Assembly (NCBI GenBank): GCA_964589935.1
Contig: CAZPVD010000001.1
Span: 496,001-560,000, forward strand
Direction: 5' to 3'
Length of the DNA: 64,000 bases
Source of the DNA: VHCN01 sp964589935
GTDB lineage: Bacteria; Verrucomicrobiota; Verrucomicrobiia; Limisphaerales; VHCN01
Shown here: positions 19,395 through 28,727 of the stretch, one piece after another
Numbering within the stretch: the stretch's first letter is position 1
Layout: each line of letters begins with the position of its first letter
The notes under the pieces: model-generated
What the model was told of the DNA's origin: nothing
Seen by the model: only the letters and a program-made list of their open reading frames with translations
The model's database searches: none
Program-made: the position numbers and the translations under genes

Positions 19395-20804
19395 CTAGGC
19401 GACGATTTCGCGCACGACGCGGCCGCTCACGTCGGTCAGGCGGAAATCGCGCCCGGCGTAACGGTAGGTGAGCCTTTCGTGGTCAATCCCAAGCAGGTGG
19501 AGAATCGTCGCGTGCAGGTCGTGGACGTGAACCGGGTTGTCAACGGCGTTCATGCCCAGTTCATCCGACGCGCCATAAACGGTGCCTCCTTTCAAGCCAC
19601 CTCCCGCAAGCAGCACAGAGAATGCAGTGTGATGATGGTCGCGGCCGGCCTTCTTGCTCTTGTCGTCTTGCGCGTAGGGCGTCCGGCCAAACTCGCCGCT
19701 CATGACGACGAGCGTGTCGTCCAGCAGGCCGCGCGCCTTGAGGTCGCTGATGAGCGCGGCCACAGGTCGGTCTGCGTCGGCGCAAAGGCGCTTGTGGCCG
19801 TTGTCGTGGTCGCTGTGCGTGTCCCACGGCTGGTTGCTGTTGCCGGTGTAATAAACCGTGACAAATCGGACACCGTCCTCGACGAGCCTGCGCGCGAGCA
19901 GGCAGGAGCGGGCGAAGGGCGAATCGCCATACATTTTGCGCGCGTGCTCCGTTTCGCGGCCGATGTCGAAGGTCTGCATCGCGCGCGACTGCATGTGGAA
20001 GGCGGTCTCCATCGCCTTAATCTGGCCTTCCAACTCGGCGTCGTTGGCGCGCTGTTTGAGATGGATGCGGTTGAGTTTTTCGAGGAGGTCGAGCCCTTCG
20101 CGCTGCTGCGTCGTGGAGAGGTTCGAGTTACGGACGTTGGCAATGAGTTTGTCCACGGCCATGTCAGCGGTGATGACGCTGGTGGCCTGAAATTCGGCGG
20201 GCAGGAAGCTGTTCGACCACAGCGCGGGGCCGACGACGATCTTTGGACTGGGCCGGAGCACGACGTAGCCGGGAAGGTTTTGATTCTCCGTGCCGAGTCC
20301 GTAGAGCAGCCACGAACCGAGTGACGGCCGGATGGGCTGGATGTTGCCGGTGTGCATCTGGAGCAGAGCCGGCTCGTGGTTCGGCACGTCCGTGTGCATC
20401 GAGCGGATGACGCAGCAATCATCAATCACGCTCCCGATGCTCGGCAGCGTCTCGCTCACCTCGATGCCGCTGCGGCCGCACTTGTTGAATGCGAGCGGCG
20501 ACGGCATGAAGCCGCTGCCCTTGCTTTTCTTGAACAGTTCGCCGCTCGGCTGCTGGCCTTCGAACTTCTTCAGCGCGGGCTTGGGATCGAACGTGTCCAC
20601 GTGCGAAGGACCGCCGTTGAGAAACAGGAAAATGACACGCTTGGCCCGCGGCGCGAAATGCGGAGCGCCGGTGCCGGCCCCACTGGACGACGCGAAAACC
20701 TGTGGCCCGATCAGGCTGGCGAGCCCGACCATGCCGAAACCCGCGGCGGTGCGGCGCAGCATCTCGCGCCGGGAAAGAAGGGGGTTGAATTGTGGCGTGT
20801 TCAT
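19395..20804 (-). CDS. DUF1501 domain protein, Tat-exported (copy 1)
   Basis: A 469-aa protein of the DUF1501 family, which is distantly related to the sulfatase/alkaline phosphatase fold and abundant in Planctomycetota and Verrucomicrobiota. The N-terminus has a twin-arginine signal (LSRREMLRRTAAGFG), predicting folded export. Metal-site-like blocks are FLNGGPSHVDTFDPKP, MSGEFGRTPYAQ and GRDHHHTAF, plus the C-terminal LHATILHLLGIDHERLTYRY and the ending GRVVREIVA. It lies 9 bp after the PSCyt2-type gene upstream, forming an operon pair. The catalytic reaction is not established for the family. The family's resemblance to alkaline-phosphatase-like hydrolases makes ester hydrolysis a reasonable guess. 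Confidence 0.92.
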   Translation of the reverse strand: MNTPQFNPLLSRREMLRRTAAGFGMVGLASLIGPQVFASSSGAGTGAPHFAPRAKRVIFLFLNGGPSHVDTFDPKPALKKFEGQQPSGELFKKSKGSGFMPSPLAFNKCGRSGIEVSETLPSIGSVIDDCCVIRSMHTDVPNHEPALLQMHTGNIQPIRPSLGSWLLYGLGTENQNLPGYVVLRPSPKIVVGPALWSNSFLPAEFQATSVITADMAVDKLIANVRNSNLSTTQQREGLDLLEKLNRIHLKQRANDAELEGQIKAMETAFHMQSRAMQTFDIGRETEHARKMYGDSPFARSCLLARRLVEDGVRFVTVYYTGNSNQPWDTHSDHDNGHKRLCADADRPVAALISDLKARGLLDDTLVVMSGEFGRTPYAQDDKSKKAGRDHHHTAFSVLLAGGGLKGGTVYGASDELGMNAVDNPVHVHDLHATILHLLGIDHERLTYRYAGRDFRLTDVSGRVVREIVA

Positions 20805-20813
20805 GGGCGTTGG

Positions 20814-22685
20814 TCAGTCAACATACATGAATTCATTCGAGGCGAGCAAGAGCTGTGCGAACTGTTCCCAGCGCGTCTGTCCGTTCGCAGCGGGCTGGCG
20901 TAGGAAGTCCATCGCGAGATTCAGCTCGGCCTTCTCCGGATTGCGGCTGAACAAAAACTGGTAGGCACGGCGCACACGCGCCTCGTCACTCGCGTCCGCT
21001 TCGCTCTGGATTCTGGCTGCAAAGGCGCGCGCCTGTGCCGTCGCAAACGAACTGTTCAAGAGGAACAGTTTCTGTGTTGCGGTCGTCGAAGTGGAGCGCT
21101 TCTCGGCGTGGACGTTTGCGTCGGGATAATCGAAAAGCATCAGGTAATCGTTCAGTTTGAGCCGGCTCACGCGCGCATAAACGGTGCGGTGTTTGTTGGA
21201 AGGGTCGTCAAGTTCCAGCGATTTGCCGCCGGAGGAATCGAGTTGGCCTGAAACAAACAGCGCGCCGTCCCGCCATTGCTCGCCCGTGAGACGTCGGCGG
21301 TTCATGTGCGACAGCAGTGCGTTGGCTGAATCTGCGGCCATCTTTTTCGCATCGGCTTCCGACCGCTGACGGTATGTCGCTGACAAAACCATTTCGCGCA
21401 CGAGCGTCTTGACCGACCAGCCGCTTTTCATGAAGCGCACGGCGAGGTCGTCGAGCAATTCAGGATGCGTCGGCGCAACTCCAGTGTGGCCAAAGTTGCT
21501 CGGCGTGATGACAAGCGGCCTCCCGAATATCACGCCCCAGATGCGGTTCACCATCACGCGCGCAGTCAGCGGGTTTGCGCGGCTAGCGATGCGCTCAGCC
21601 AGTTCGCGGCGGCCACTGCCGTCCTTGAACTGTATCGGCGCATCCGTTGACAACACCCGCAAAAAACCGCGCTCGGCGACAGGACCTTTGCGTTCAGGAT
21701 TGCCTCGCAGGAAAATGTTCAAATCCTGCGCCTTGCCATCCTCGACAATGTGCAGCGTGGCGGAGCTCATCTTCGAGGCATCGCCGGCCTTCTCGGAGTT
21801 GTCCTCCTTATCCGGTGTGGAGCCAGGAATTCTGTTCAACATGCTCGTGCTCGCGAAGACGCCGGCCAGTGCGTAGTAGTCCCGCTGCGTGATCGGCTCG
21901 AACTTGTGGTCGTGACAGCGCGCGCACGCGACCGTCAGGCCGAGGAACGTGCGCGTCACGGTGTCCACGCGATCCTCCCACTCGTCGGCCATCACCTCGA
22001 TGCGACCGCGATTGTAATACTTCGGCCCGAGGCCGAGAAATCCGAGCGCGGCAAGATTTTTACTTGAGGAAGAACTCGACTTGTCCGCCGCGAGTTGCTG
22101 GCGGATGAATTCATCATAAGGCAGGTCACGATTGAAGGCTTCGATGACCCATTCGCGGTATTTGTAGGCGTTCGGATAGAAAAACTTCGTGTCGCTGCCA
22201 ACCTGATGCGCTTGGTCTTCGGCGTAACGCGCGAGCGGAAGCCACAGGCTCGCCAGCCTCTCGCCAAAGCGCGGAGACGCGAGCAGCCGGTCAATCAACG
22301 CCTCGTAAGCTTGCGGCGATTTACCGGCAAGGAATGCGTCCACTTCTTCCGGCGTCGGTGGTAGTCCAGTCAGATCGAATGTCACGCGGCGAACGAGCGC
22401 GCGGCGGTCGGCTTCGGACGACGGCTGGAGTTTTTTTTGCTCCATTTTTGCGAGCACAAAAAAATCCAGCGGCTGCCTTGGCCACGACCTGTTCTTCACC
22501 GTGGGACGCGGCTGCGCTTTGGGTGGTTGGAACGACCAGAACTCGCGCGCCTTTGCCCAATCAATCTCCGGCTCCGCCAGATCGGGCGGCTCGGCAAACG
22601 CGCCGTAAGCAGCGAGACCAAAACAGAGTAAACACGCGTAATTCACAAGCGTCGTGCTAGGAGGCGTGTGTCGGGCAATGTGCAT
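20814..22685 (-). CDS. DUF1549/DUF1553 (PSCyt2/PSD1) protein, single-haem class (copy 1)
   Basis: This protein contains DUF1549 (about residues 60-260) and DUF1553 (C-terminal 250 residues). It starts with the block FWSFQPPKAQPRPTV and has no N-terminal PSCyt1 cytochrome domain. A single CxxCH is present inside DUF1549 (ACARCHDHKFEP), a probable c-type haem site. A serine run (DKSSSSSSKN) interrupts DUF1549. ATG 22685 is given. A GTG at 22646 would give a tighter signal peptide (NYACLLCFGLAAYGAFA), and the frame stays open to 22784. The DUF1501 gene follows at 9 bp. Known as a planctomycete/verrucomicrobial secreted family, activity undetermined. Confidence 0.88.
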   Translation of the reverse strand: MHIARHTPPSTTLVNYACLLCFGLAAYGAFAEPPDLAEPEIDWAKAREFWSFQPPKAQPRPTVKNRSWPRQPLDFFVLAKMEQKKLQPSSEADRRALVRRVTFDLTGLPPTPEEVDAFLAGKSPQAYEALIDRLLASPRFGERLASLWLPLARYAEDQAHQVGSDTKFFYPNAYKYREWVIEAFNRDLPYDEFIRQQLAADKSSSSSSKNLAALGFLGLGPKYYNRGRIEVMADEWEDRVDTVTRTFLGLTVACARCHDHKFEPITQRDYYALAGVFASTSMLNRIPGSTPDKEDNSEKAGDASKMSSATLHIVEDGKAQDLNIFLRGNPERKGPVAERGFLRVLSTDAPIQFKDGSGRRELAERIASRANPLTARVMVNRIWGVIFGRPLVITPSNFGHTGVAPTHPELLDDLAVRFMKSGWSVKTLVREMVLSATYRQRSEADAKKMAADSANALLSHMNRRRLTGEQWRDGALFVSGQLDSSGGKSLELDDPSNKHRTVYARVSRLKLNDYLMLFDYPDANVHAEKRSTSTTATQKLFLLNSSFATAQARAFAARIQSEADASDEARVRRAYQFLFSRNPEKAELNLAMDFLRQPAANGQTRWEQFAQLLLASNEFMYVD

Positions 22686-22875
22686 TATGAGTCGGGCAAT
22701 GCGGGTAAGAGTATCGTCCCGCATCAACGCCGCAAGGACAATGACGGCAGCGGACCGGCGAATCATCATGCGAGTTGGAAGCACTCTCAGCGTCAGGCTT
22801 CGTGCGGGAGAATTTTACATAGGAACACAAAGGATTCTCCATTGTCCGCCATCCCGGAGCGGATATGCTGTGCCC

Positions 22876-23796
22876 ATGCACCTGAAGCATCTCCTGTCAT
22901 TCCTTTGCGCCGGCGCGGTGGCCGGTCTGGCGCACGCCGCCGAACCGACGGCCATCACGCACTCGTTTCTCGCGCTCGGCGCGGAGACGCGCATCGTCGG
23001 CGCAGACGGGAAAATCGTGTGGACTTACCCGCGCTCAACGCGTGACGGCTTCGTGCTGCCGAACGGGAACATCCTGCTCGCGGTGTCGAAGGGGAAAGAC
23101 TTCCCCGGCGGCGGCGTGGTCGAGTTGCAGCGTGACGGCAAGGTCGTGTTTGAGTGGAAGGGCACGCAGTCCGAGGTGAACACCGTGCAGGCGCTCGCCA
23201 ATGGAAATTACATGCTCACCGAGGCGGGCGCGAAACCGCGCATCCTCGAAATCAACCGCGAGGGCAGGACGCTCGTCGAGGTGCCGCTCCAGTGCCAGAG
23301 CACCAATCACCACATGGAGAGCCGCATGGCGCGCAAGCTGCCAAACGGAAACTATCTCGTGCCGCAGTTGCTCGACAAGGTGGTGCGGGAATACACGTCG
23401 GCTGGCAAAATCGTGTGGGAGTTCCAGACGCCCGACGAGCCGAAGGACTCGTGGCCCTTCACCGCCATCCGCCTCGCCAACGGCAACACGCTCGTCAACT
23501 GCACGCACGGGAACATGGTCATCGAAGTGGACAAGGCGGGCAAGATCGTGTGGCAGCTCTCCAACGCCAACCTGCCCGCGAAGCTGCTCAACGACCCATG
23601 CGGAGCGCAGCGGCTGCCCAACGGCAACACGATGATTTGCAGCTACGCCATCGGCGCGAACCGCACCAAACTCGTCGAGGTCACGCCGGACAAAAAGGTC
23701 GTGTGGACCTACACGGACGACGGCAAGCCTGGCATCCACGAGGTGCAAGTGCTCGACACGAATGGGAAACCGCTCGAAGGCGCGCCGCTGAAGTGA
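22876..23796 (+). CDS. Secreted beta-propeller repeat protein (PQQ-like / arylsulfotransferase-like)
   Basis: A 306-aa protein with a Sec signal (MHLKHLLSFLCAGAVAGLAHA from ATG 22876). At least six repeats of the type LPNGNxL...DxxGKIVWxx can be read (for example LPNGNILLAVSKGKD, AGKIVWEFQTPDE, LANGNTLVNCTHGN, LPNGNTMICSY, DKKVVWTYTDDGK), consistent with a six- or seven-bladed propeller. Such folds occur in bacterial arylsulfotransferases and PQQ-like proteins. No catalytic histidine set is obvious. It is 26 bp upstream of a PSCyt2 gene and probably the first gene of a three-gene unit, propeller-PSCyt2-DUF1501. Confidence 0.85.
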   Translation: MHLKHLLSFLCAGAVAGLAHAAEPTAITHSFLALGAETRIVGADGKIVWTYPRSTRDGFVLPNGNILLAVSKGKDFPGGGVVELQRDGKVVFEWKGTQSEVNTVQALANGNYMLTEAGAKPRILEINREGRTLVEVPLQCQSTNHHMESRMARKLPNGNYLVPQLLDKVVREYTSAGKIVWEFQTPDEPKDSWPFTAIRLANGNTLVNCTHGNMVIEVDKAGKIVWQLSNANLPAKLLNDPCGAQRLPNGNTMICSYAIGANRTKLVEVTPDKKVVWTYTDDGKPGIHEVQVLDTNGKPLEGAPLK

Positions 23797-23822
23797 GCAG
23801 TTGAATTGCCGCGCGTTCCCGA

Positions 23823-26800
23823 ATGTCATTTGAACAGATGAAGAGATTGTCGCTCAGTTTCATCACGGTCATCGCGGGGCTGCTGGTTCGTTCCGAATCA
23901 GGCTTCGCCGCGGCACCCGCTCCCAGCACGGAGGGCTTGAAGTTTTTCGAGACGAAGATCCGCCCAGTTCTCGCCGACAAATGCTACCAGTGCCACAGCG
24001 CGCAGGCCGAGAAGCTCAAGGGCAAGTTCTTCGCCGACACGCGCGAGGGCCTGCTGCGCGGCGGCGAGTCGGGCAAGCCGAGCATCGTGCCGGGAGCACC
24101 GGACAAAAGCCTCCTTATCGAGGCGCTGCGACATACGAACGAGGACCTCAAGATGCCGCCGAAGGAGAAGTTGAGCGACGCCGTCATCGCCGACTTCGTG
24201 GCATGGATCAAGATGGGCGCGCCCGATCCGCGCGATGGAAAGGCGCCTGCCGTCGTCGCGAAGAAAAAAGCGCCGTCGCCGGAGGAAGGGAAAAACTTCT
24301 GGTCGTTCAAGCCTCTCGCTGCCGTCACGCCGCCGAAGGTGAAGACATCCGCTTGGATTCGCACGCCGGTGGACAACTTCATCCTCGCGAAGCTCGAAGC
24401 CGCGAAGATTCAGCCGAACTCCGCCATTGAGAAGCGCAAGCTGACTCGCCGCGCCTACTTCGATTTGATCGGCCTGCCGCCGAAGCCCGAGGAAATCGAA
24501 GCGTTCGTGAACGACACTTCGCCGCGCGCCTACGAGGCGCTGATTGACCGGCTGCTCGCCTCGCCGCATTACGGCGAGCGTTGGGCGCGGCACTGGCTCG
24601 ACCTCGCGCGCTTTGGCGAGAGCCACGGCTACGAGCAGGATTACGACCGGCCCTTTGCGTATCACTACCGCGACTTCGTCATCCGCGCGCTGAATGACGA
24701 CTTGCCCTACGACAAATTCGTCAAGTGGCAGATTGCCGGCGACGAGCTTGCGCCGGATAATCCAGAGGCGTGGTTCGCGACGGGTTTTCTCGGCGCGGGC
24801 ACGCACGCAACCCAGATCACCGCGAATCAGGCGGAAAAGGAGCGTTACGACGAACTTGATGACCAAGTCGCGACCATCGGCACCTCGATGCTCGGCCTCA
24901 CGCTCGGATGTGCGCGATGCCACGATCACAAGTTTGATCCGGTGCCGACCGCGGATTACTACCGGCTCATCTCGACCTTCACGACGACGGTGCGCAGCGA
25001 CCATGATGTGGATTTGAATCCCGCCGAGACGCGCCGGTTGCAGGCGGAGTTCGACGCGAAGATGAAGCCGCTGAAGGCAGCGCGTGAAGCCTTCGAGAAG
25101 GAAAAGCTTCCCGCGCGCTTCGACGCATGGCTCGCCGGTGATCCCGCGCCGCCGCAGCCCGAATGGCTCACGCTCGATCTCGAAGGCTTCAAGGCCAGCG
25201 GCGGCTACTACGGCATCAACAGCACCAAGCGGCAGGAGGACGCCTCGTGGGTCGTGAGCATCAGCGCCGGCTCGCCGGACACGATTTCATTCACCGCGAA
25301 AACGTCGCTGACGAACTTTACCGCGTTGCGCCTCGAAGCGTTGACGCACAGTTCACTCCCGAACAGCGGTCCCGGTTGGTCGAAGGATGGCGGCTTTAAA
25401 CTGGAAACATTCACCGTCACGGCCAAGCCGTTGAAGGGCGGGAAGCAATCCGCTGCGCTTGCGTTCGCGCGACGCCGTTCACCCGGTGACAAGGAGCCAA
25501 GCGCGACGCCGATCCCGTGGCAGGCGAAAGGCAACACCCAACGCGACCAGCTCGCGGTCTTTGAGACGGAAAAGCCGTTTGGTTTCGCAGAGGGAACGGA
25601 GTTGTCATTCACGCTCAAATTCCCAACCGGCTTTGATCGCAACTTGATTGGCCGTCTCCGCGTTTGCGCGACGCGGGTTGCAAACGCTTCCGCCGATGGC
25701 GCGTCGCTCGTGCTGGTGAAAGACCTTGAAGCGGCGCAATCAGCCTTCGCCATCGAGCCGGCGAAGCGCACCGCCGCGCAGAAGGACGCCTTGTCAAAAG
25801 TTTACCGCACGACGGAGCAGGAGTGGCTCAAGCTCAACGCCGCCGTGCACGAGCATCTGCGCAACGAGCCGAAGCCTCAGCTCGTCAAGGCGCTTGTGTG
25901 CAGCGAGGGCCTGCCCGCGATTCGCCTCCACACGCAGGGGCCGGACTTTTACGAAAAAACCTTCATGCTCAAGCGTGGCGATCTCGCGCAAAAAATCACT
26001 GAGGCGCAGGAAGGTTTCCTCCAAGTGCTGATGCGTTCGCCGGAAAAGGAGAAGCACTGGCTCATCGAGCCGCCAAAGGATTCACGCACTCCGTTTCGCC
26101 GCGCTTCGCTGGCGAACTGGATCACCGACACAGATCAGGGCGCGGGCAACCTGCTTGCGCGCGTCATTGTGAACCGCCTTTGGCAGCACCACTTTGGCCG
26201 GGGCATCGTCTCGACGCCGAGCGATTTCGGCGCGATGGGCGACCGGCCCACGCATCCCGAACTGCTCGACTGGCTCGCGGGCGAACTTGTCAAAAGTGGA
26301 TGGCGTCTCAAGCCGCTCCACAAGCTCATCATGATGAGCGCCGTCTATCAGCAGGGCGATGTGACGGACGCAAAACGGATGAAGGCCGACTCCGAGAACC
26401 GCCTTTGGTGGCATCGCTCGCCGCAGCGCCTTGAAGCCGAGAGCATCCGCGACAATGTTCTCGCCGTGAGCGGGCGGCTCGATGACACGATGTTCGGCCC
26501 CGGCACGCTCGACGAGGGCATGAGGCGGCGGAGCGTTTATTTCTTCATCAAACGCAGCAAGCTCATTCCGATGATGGTGCAGTTCGACGCGCCCGACAGC
26601 TTGCAGGGCCTCGGCCGCCGTGTGAACACGACCGTCGCGCCGCAGGCCCTCTACATGATGAACAATCCGAACATCCGCGCCTGCGCGGTGGACTTTGCGA
26701 AAAAGCTCAAGCCGCAGGCGGGAAAATCACTCGATGATGCCGTGAAGTCTGCGTATGAAATTACTATAGGCCGTGCGCCGTCGAAGCAGGAACTTTCTGA

Positions 26801-26921
26801 CGCGATTGCATTCATCGCGCAGGAATCGGTCACATATAAAGAAAGCGATGCGCTTGAACTCGCGCTCGCCGACTATTGTCAGGTGCTGTTTGGTCTGAAT
26901 GAGTTCATCTATGTCGAATGA
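23823..26921 (+). CDS. PSCyt1-DUF1549-DUF1553 protein, two-haem class (copy 2)
   Basis: A 1032-aa secreted protein. The N-terminal PSCyt1 cytochrome domain has CYQCH at residues 54-58 and the typical PGAPDKSLLIEALRH and DLKMPPKEKLS blocks; Met of KMPP is the likely distal ligand. Then comes DUF1549 with a second haem motif (GCARCHDHKFDP), a beta-rich central segment with LRLEALTHSSLPNSGPG, and DUF1553 with LWQHHFGRGIVSTPSDFG. ATG 23823 or 23838 (MKRLSLSFITVIAGLL) both precede a Sec signal. The DUF1501 gene begins at its very 3' end. Such proteins are common in Planctomycetota/Verrucomicrobiota. An electron-transfer role is inferred from the haem motifs. Confidence 0.92.
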   Translation: MSFEQMKRLSLSFITVIAGLLVRSESGFAAAPAPSTEGLKFFETKIRPVLADKCYQCHSAQAEKLKGKFFADTREGLLRGGESGKPSIVPGAPDKSLLIEALRHTNEDLKMPPKEKLSDAVIADFVAWIKMGAPDPRDGKAPAVVAKKKAPSPEEGKNFWSFKPLAAVTPPKVKTSAWIRTPVDNFILAKLEAAKIQPNSAIEKRKLTRRAYFDLIGLPPKPEEIEAFVNDTSPRAYEALIDRLLASPHYGERWARHWLDLARFGESHGYEQDYDRPFAYHYRDFVIRALNDDLPYDKFVKWQIAGDELAPDNPEAWFATGFLGAGTHATQITANQAEKERYDELDDQVATIGTSMLGLTLGCARCHDHKFDPVPTADYYRLISTFTTTVRSDHDVDLNPAETRRLQAEFDAKMKPLKAAREAFEKEKLPARFDAWLAGDPAPPQPEWLTLDLEGFKASGGYYGINSTKRQEDASWVVSISAGSPDTISFTAKTSLTNFTALRLEALTHSSLPNSGPGWSKDGGFKLETFTVTAKPLKGGKQSAALAFARRRSPGDKEPSATPIPWQAKGNTQRDQLAVFETEKPFGFAEGTELSFTLKFPTGFDRNLIGRLRVCATRVANASADGASLVLVKDLEAAQSAFAIEPAKRTAAQKDALSKVYRTTEQEWLKLNAAVHEHLRNEPKPQLVKALVCSEGLPAIRLHTQGPDFYEKTFMLKRGDLAQKITEAQEGFLQVLMRSPEKEKHWLIEPPKDSRTPFRRASLANWITDTDQGAGNLLARVIVNRLWQHHFGRGIVSTPSDFGAMGDRPTHPELLDWLAGELVKSGWRLKPLHKLIMMSAVYQQGDVTDAKRMKADSENRLWWHRSPQRLEAESIRDNVLAVSGRLDDTMFGPGTLDEGMRRRSVYFFIKRSKLIPMMVQFDAPDSLQGLGRRVNTTVAPQALYMMNNPNIRACAVDFAKKLKPQAGKSLDDAVKSAYEITIGRAPSKQELSDAIAFIAQESVTYKESDALELALADYCQVLFGLNEFIYVE

Positions 26922-26925
26922 AGCC

Positions 26926-28398
26926 ATGAACGCCATGCCTCATATTTTCACCACACCAAAACCGTTCGCTTCTCGACGTGAATTTCTCCGCCGCAGTGGT
27001 TCCGGCGCGGGTTTGCTCGCGCTTGCCGCGCTGATGCACGACCAGGGGTTGCTCGCAACCGCGCAGGCCGGCAGCGTCGCGCCGAACCCCATGCTCCCGC
27101 GTCAGCCGCACTTTTCCGCGAAGGCAAAGTCCGTCATCTGGCTCTTCATGAACGGCGGCCAGTCGCAGGTGGACACATGGGATTACAAGCCCGAGCTTGA
27201 AAAGCGCGACGGGAAGGAACTCGAAGGCTTCGACAAAAACACGGGTTTCTTCACCGCGGCAGTCGGCCCGCTGATGAAGTCGCCGTTCAAGTTCGCACAG
27301 CACGGGCAGAGCGGCGCATGGGCGAGCGAGATTTTCCCGAACATGGTGCAGCACGTGGACGACATGGCGTTCATCCATTCGTGCTTCACCGAAACGAACA
27401 ACCACTCCCCTGCCCTTTTCCAAATCAACACCGGGTTCAGCCGCATGGGCTTTCCGTGCGTCGGCTCGTGGGTCACTTACGGACTCGGTTCGGAAAACCA
27501 GAGCCTGCCGGGTTTCGTCGTGATGTATGACACGCTCGGACGCGGCGTGCCCAAGGGCCATGCGCAAAACTGGGGCGCGGGCTTTTTGCCCGGCGTTTTT
27601 CAAGGAACCGCGCTGAACATCCAGGGCGACCCGATCAATAACCTCACGCGCTCGGCGCAGGTCAACGATTCGCAGCAGCGCTCGCAGCTCGACCTGCTCA
27701 AGAAGCTCAATGGTTATTATCAGAAGCAGAGCGGCGGCGACGCGGAACTCGCCGCGCGCATTGAGAGCTTCGAGCTGGCGTATCGAATGCAGATGGCCGC
27801 GCCCGAGGCGCTGGACGTGACGAAGGAGCCGGAACACATCCAGAAACTCTACGGCATCGAGGAAAAACGCTGCGCGCACTTCGCGAAGCAATGCCTCATG
27901 GCGCGACGGCTCGTCGAACGCGGCGTGCGCTTCGTCCAGATTTACAGCGGCGGCATGGAAAACGAGCGCTCGTGGGACGGCCACGTGGACATCGCGGGCA
28001 ATCACCGCCAGTTCGCGGGCGAGACCGACCAGCCCATCGCCGCGCTCCTCACCGACCTCAAGCAGCGCGGCCTGCTCGACTCGACTTTGATTGTTTGTTG
28101 CGGTGAGTTCGGGCGGCTCTCCGTTTCGCAAAAAGGCGCGAAACCCGGGCGCGACCACAACCCGCACGCGTTCACGACGTGGTTCGCTGGCGGAGGCGTG
28201 AAGGGCGGCGTGCATCACGGCGAAACCGACGAGATCGGCCAGAACGCCGTCGTGGACAAGGTGAGCATCAACGACCTGCACGCAACCATTCTTCACCTTC
28301 TCGGCATGGACCACGAAAAGCTCACCTATCGCTTCAATGGCCGCGACTTCCGTCTGACCGATGTGGCGGGTGAAGTGGTGAGAAAAATCATCGCTTAG
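26926..28398 (+). CDS. DUF1501 domain protein, Tat-exported (copy 2)
   Basis: About 490 aa with a twin-arginine signal (SRREFLRRSGSGAGLLAL). Family blocks are FMNGGQSQVDTWDYKPEL, CGEFGRLSVSQ, GRDHNPHAF, AGGGVKGGVHHGETDEIG and LHATILHLLGMDHEKLTYRF. Several ATGs are in frame: 26899 and 26911 overlap the upstream stop (26919-26921), while 26926 and 26935 do not. I chose 26926. The spacing shows co-translation with the PSCyt2 gene upstream. Compared with copy 1, the W in VDTWD and the RLSVSQ block differ from the usual VDTFD and RTPxxQ, so specificity may differ. Confidence 0.92.
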   Translation: MNAMPHIFTTPKPFASRREFLRRSGSGAGLLALAALMHDQGLLATAQAGSVAPNPMLPRQPHFSAKAKSVIWLFMNGGQSQVDTWDYKPELEKRDGKELEGFDKNTGFFTAAVGPLMKSPFKFAQHGQSGAWASEIFPNMVQHVDDMAFIHSCFTETNNHSPALFQINTGFSRMGFPCVGSWVTYGLGSENQSLPGFVVMYDTLGRGVPKGHAQNWGAGFLPGVFQGTALNIQGDPINNLTRSAQVNDSQQRSQLDLLKKLNGYYQKQSGGDAELAARIESFELAYRMQMAAPEALDVTKEPEHIQKLYGIEEKRCAHFAKQCLMARRLVERGVRFVQIYSGGMENERSWDGHVDIAGNHRQFAGETDQPIAALLTDLKQRGLLDSTLIVCCGEFGRLSVSQKGAKPGRDHNPHAFTTWFAGGGVKGGVHHGETDEIGQNAVVDKVSINDLHATILHLLGMDHEKLTYRFNGRDFRLTDVAGEVVRKIIA

Positions 28399-28432
28399 CC
28401 TGCGGTTCTCGCGGCGTGTTTCCGCTTCCTGC

Positions 28433-28461
28433 TTGACACGCAGTTTTGCCCGTGCTTTTTT
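28433..28461 (+). promoter_or_regulatory. Candidate sigma-70-type promoter of the riboswitch-kimA unit
   Basis: A perfect -35 hexamer ttgaca is at 28433-28438, followed after 17 bases by a weak -10 tttttt (28456-28461). Transcription would start near 28468, which is where the riboswitch aptamer begins. The -10 matches the consensus at only three of six positions, so the call rests mostly on the -35 box and the position. Confidence 0.45.
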
Positions 28462-28465
28462 CACG

Positions 28466-28625
28466 CCCGTTGCAGCCTAAATCCGGCTTCCTTCCTGAGG
28501 CCGGATGCGGGGGACCCAAAATCCTCAAGACAGCTTGAGGACGGGGCGCAGAAGTTTCGGCAACGAAACTTCAGGCCACTTTCAAGGCCCAGCCCGTCAG
28601 CTAACCTCGTAGGCAATTGGAAGGG
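28466..28625 (+). promoter_or_regulatory. c-di-AMP riboswitch (ydaO/yuaA type)
   Basis: The leader carries the conserved elements of the ydaO/yuaA aptamer. The 5' strand gttgc (28469-28473) pairs with gcaat (28613-28617) as P1. A helix atccggc/gccggat lies at 28481-28487 and 28500-28506. The conserved ggggga-ccc stretch follows (28509-28517). An extra hairpin is at 28523-28540. A closing helix gacggg (28540-28545) pairs with cccgtc (28593-28598), and another hairpin lies at 28551-28572. The 3' block cagctaac-ctcgt-aggcaat is nearly identical to that of known aptamers such as the Thermoanaerobacter one. In known examples c-di-AMP binding switches off potassium importers, and the next gene encodes a KimA-like importer. 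The remaining 100 bases to the start codon probably hold the expression platform; no clear terminator is seen. Confidence 0.88.
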
Positions 28626-28727
28626 CGATCCTCCGGCCCCGCGTGTGCGGTGCCCGCGATTTCCCCGCTTGAACAAGTTCGCGCGCGAGCATTGTGCCCG
28701 CGCCGGACGCATTGGCTCGGAATAACT

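Noticed and set aside
28523..28572. Two hairpins read at first as terminators after the DUF1501 gene
   Set aside because: They fall inside the riboswitch aptamer between its conserved pairing strands and have no U-tract.
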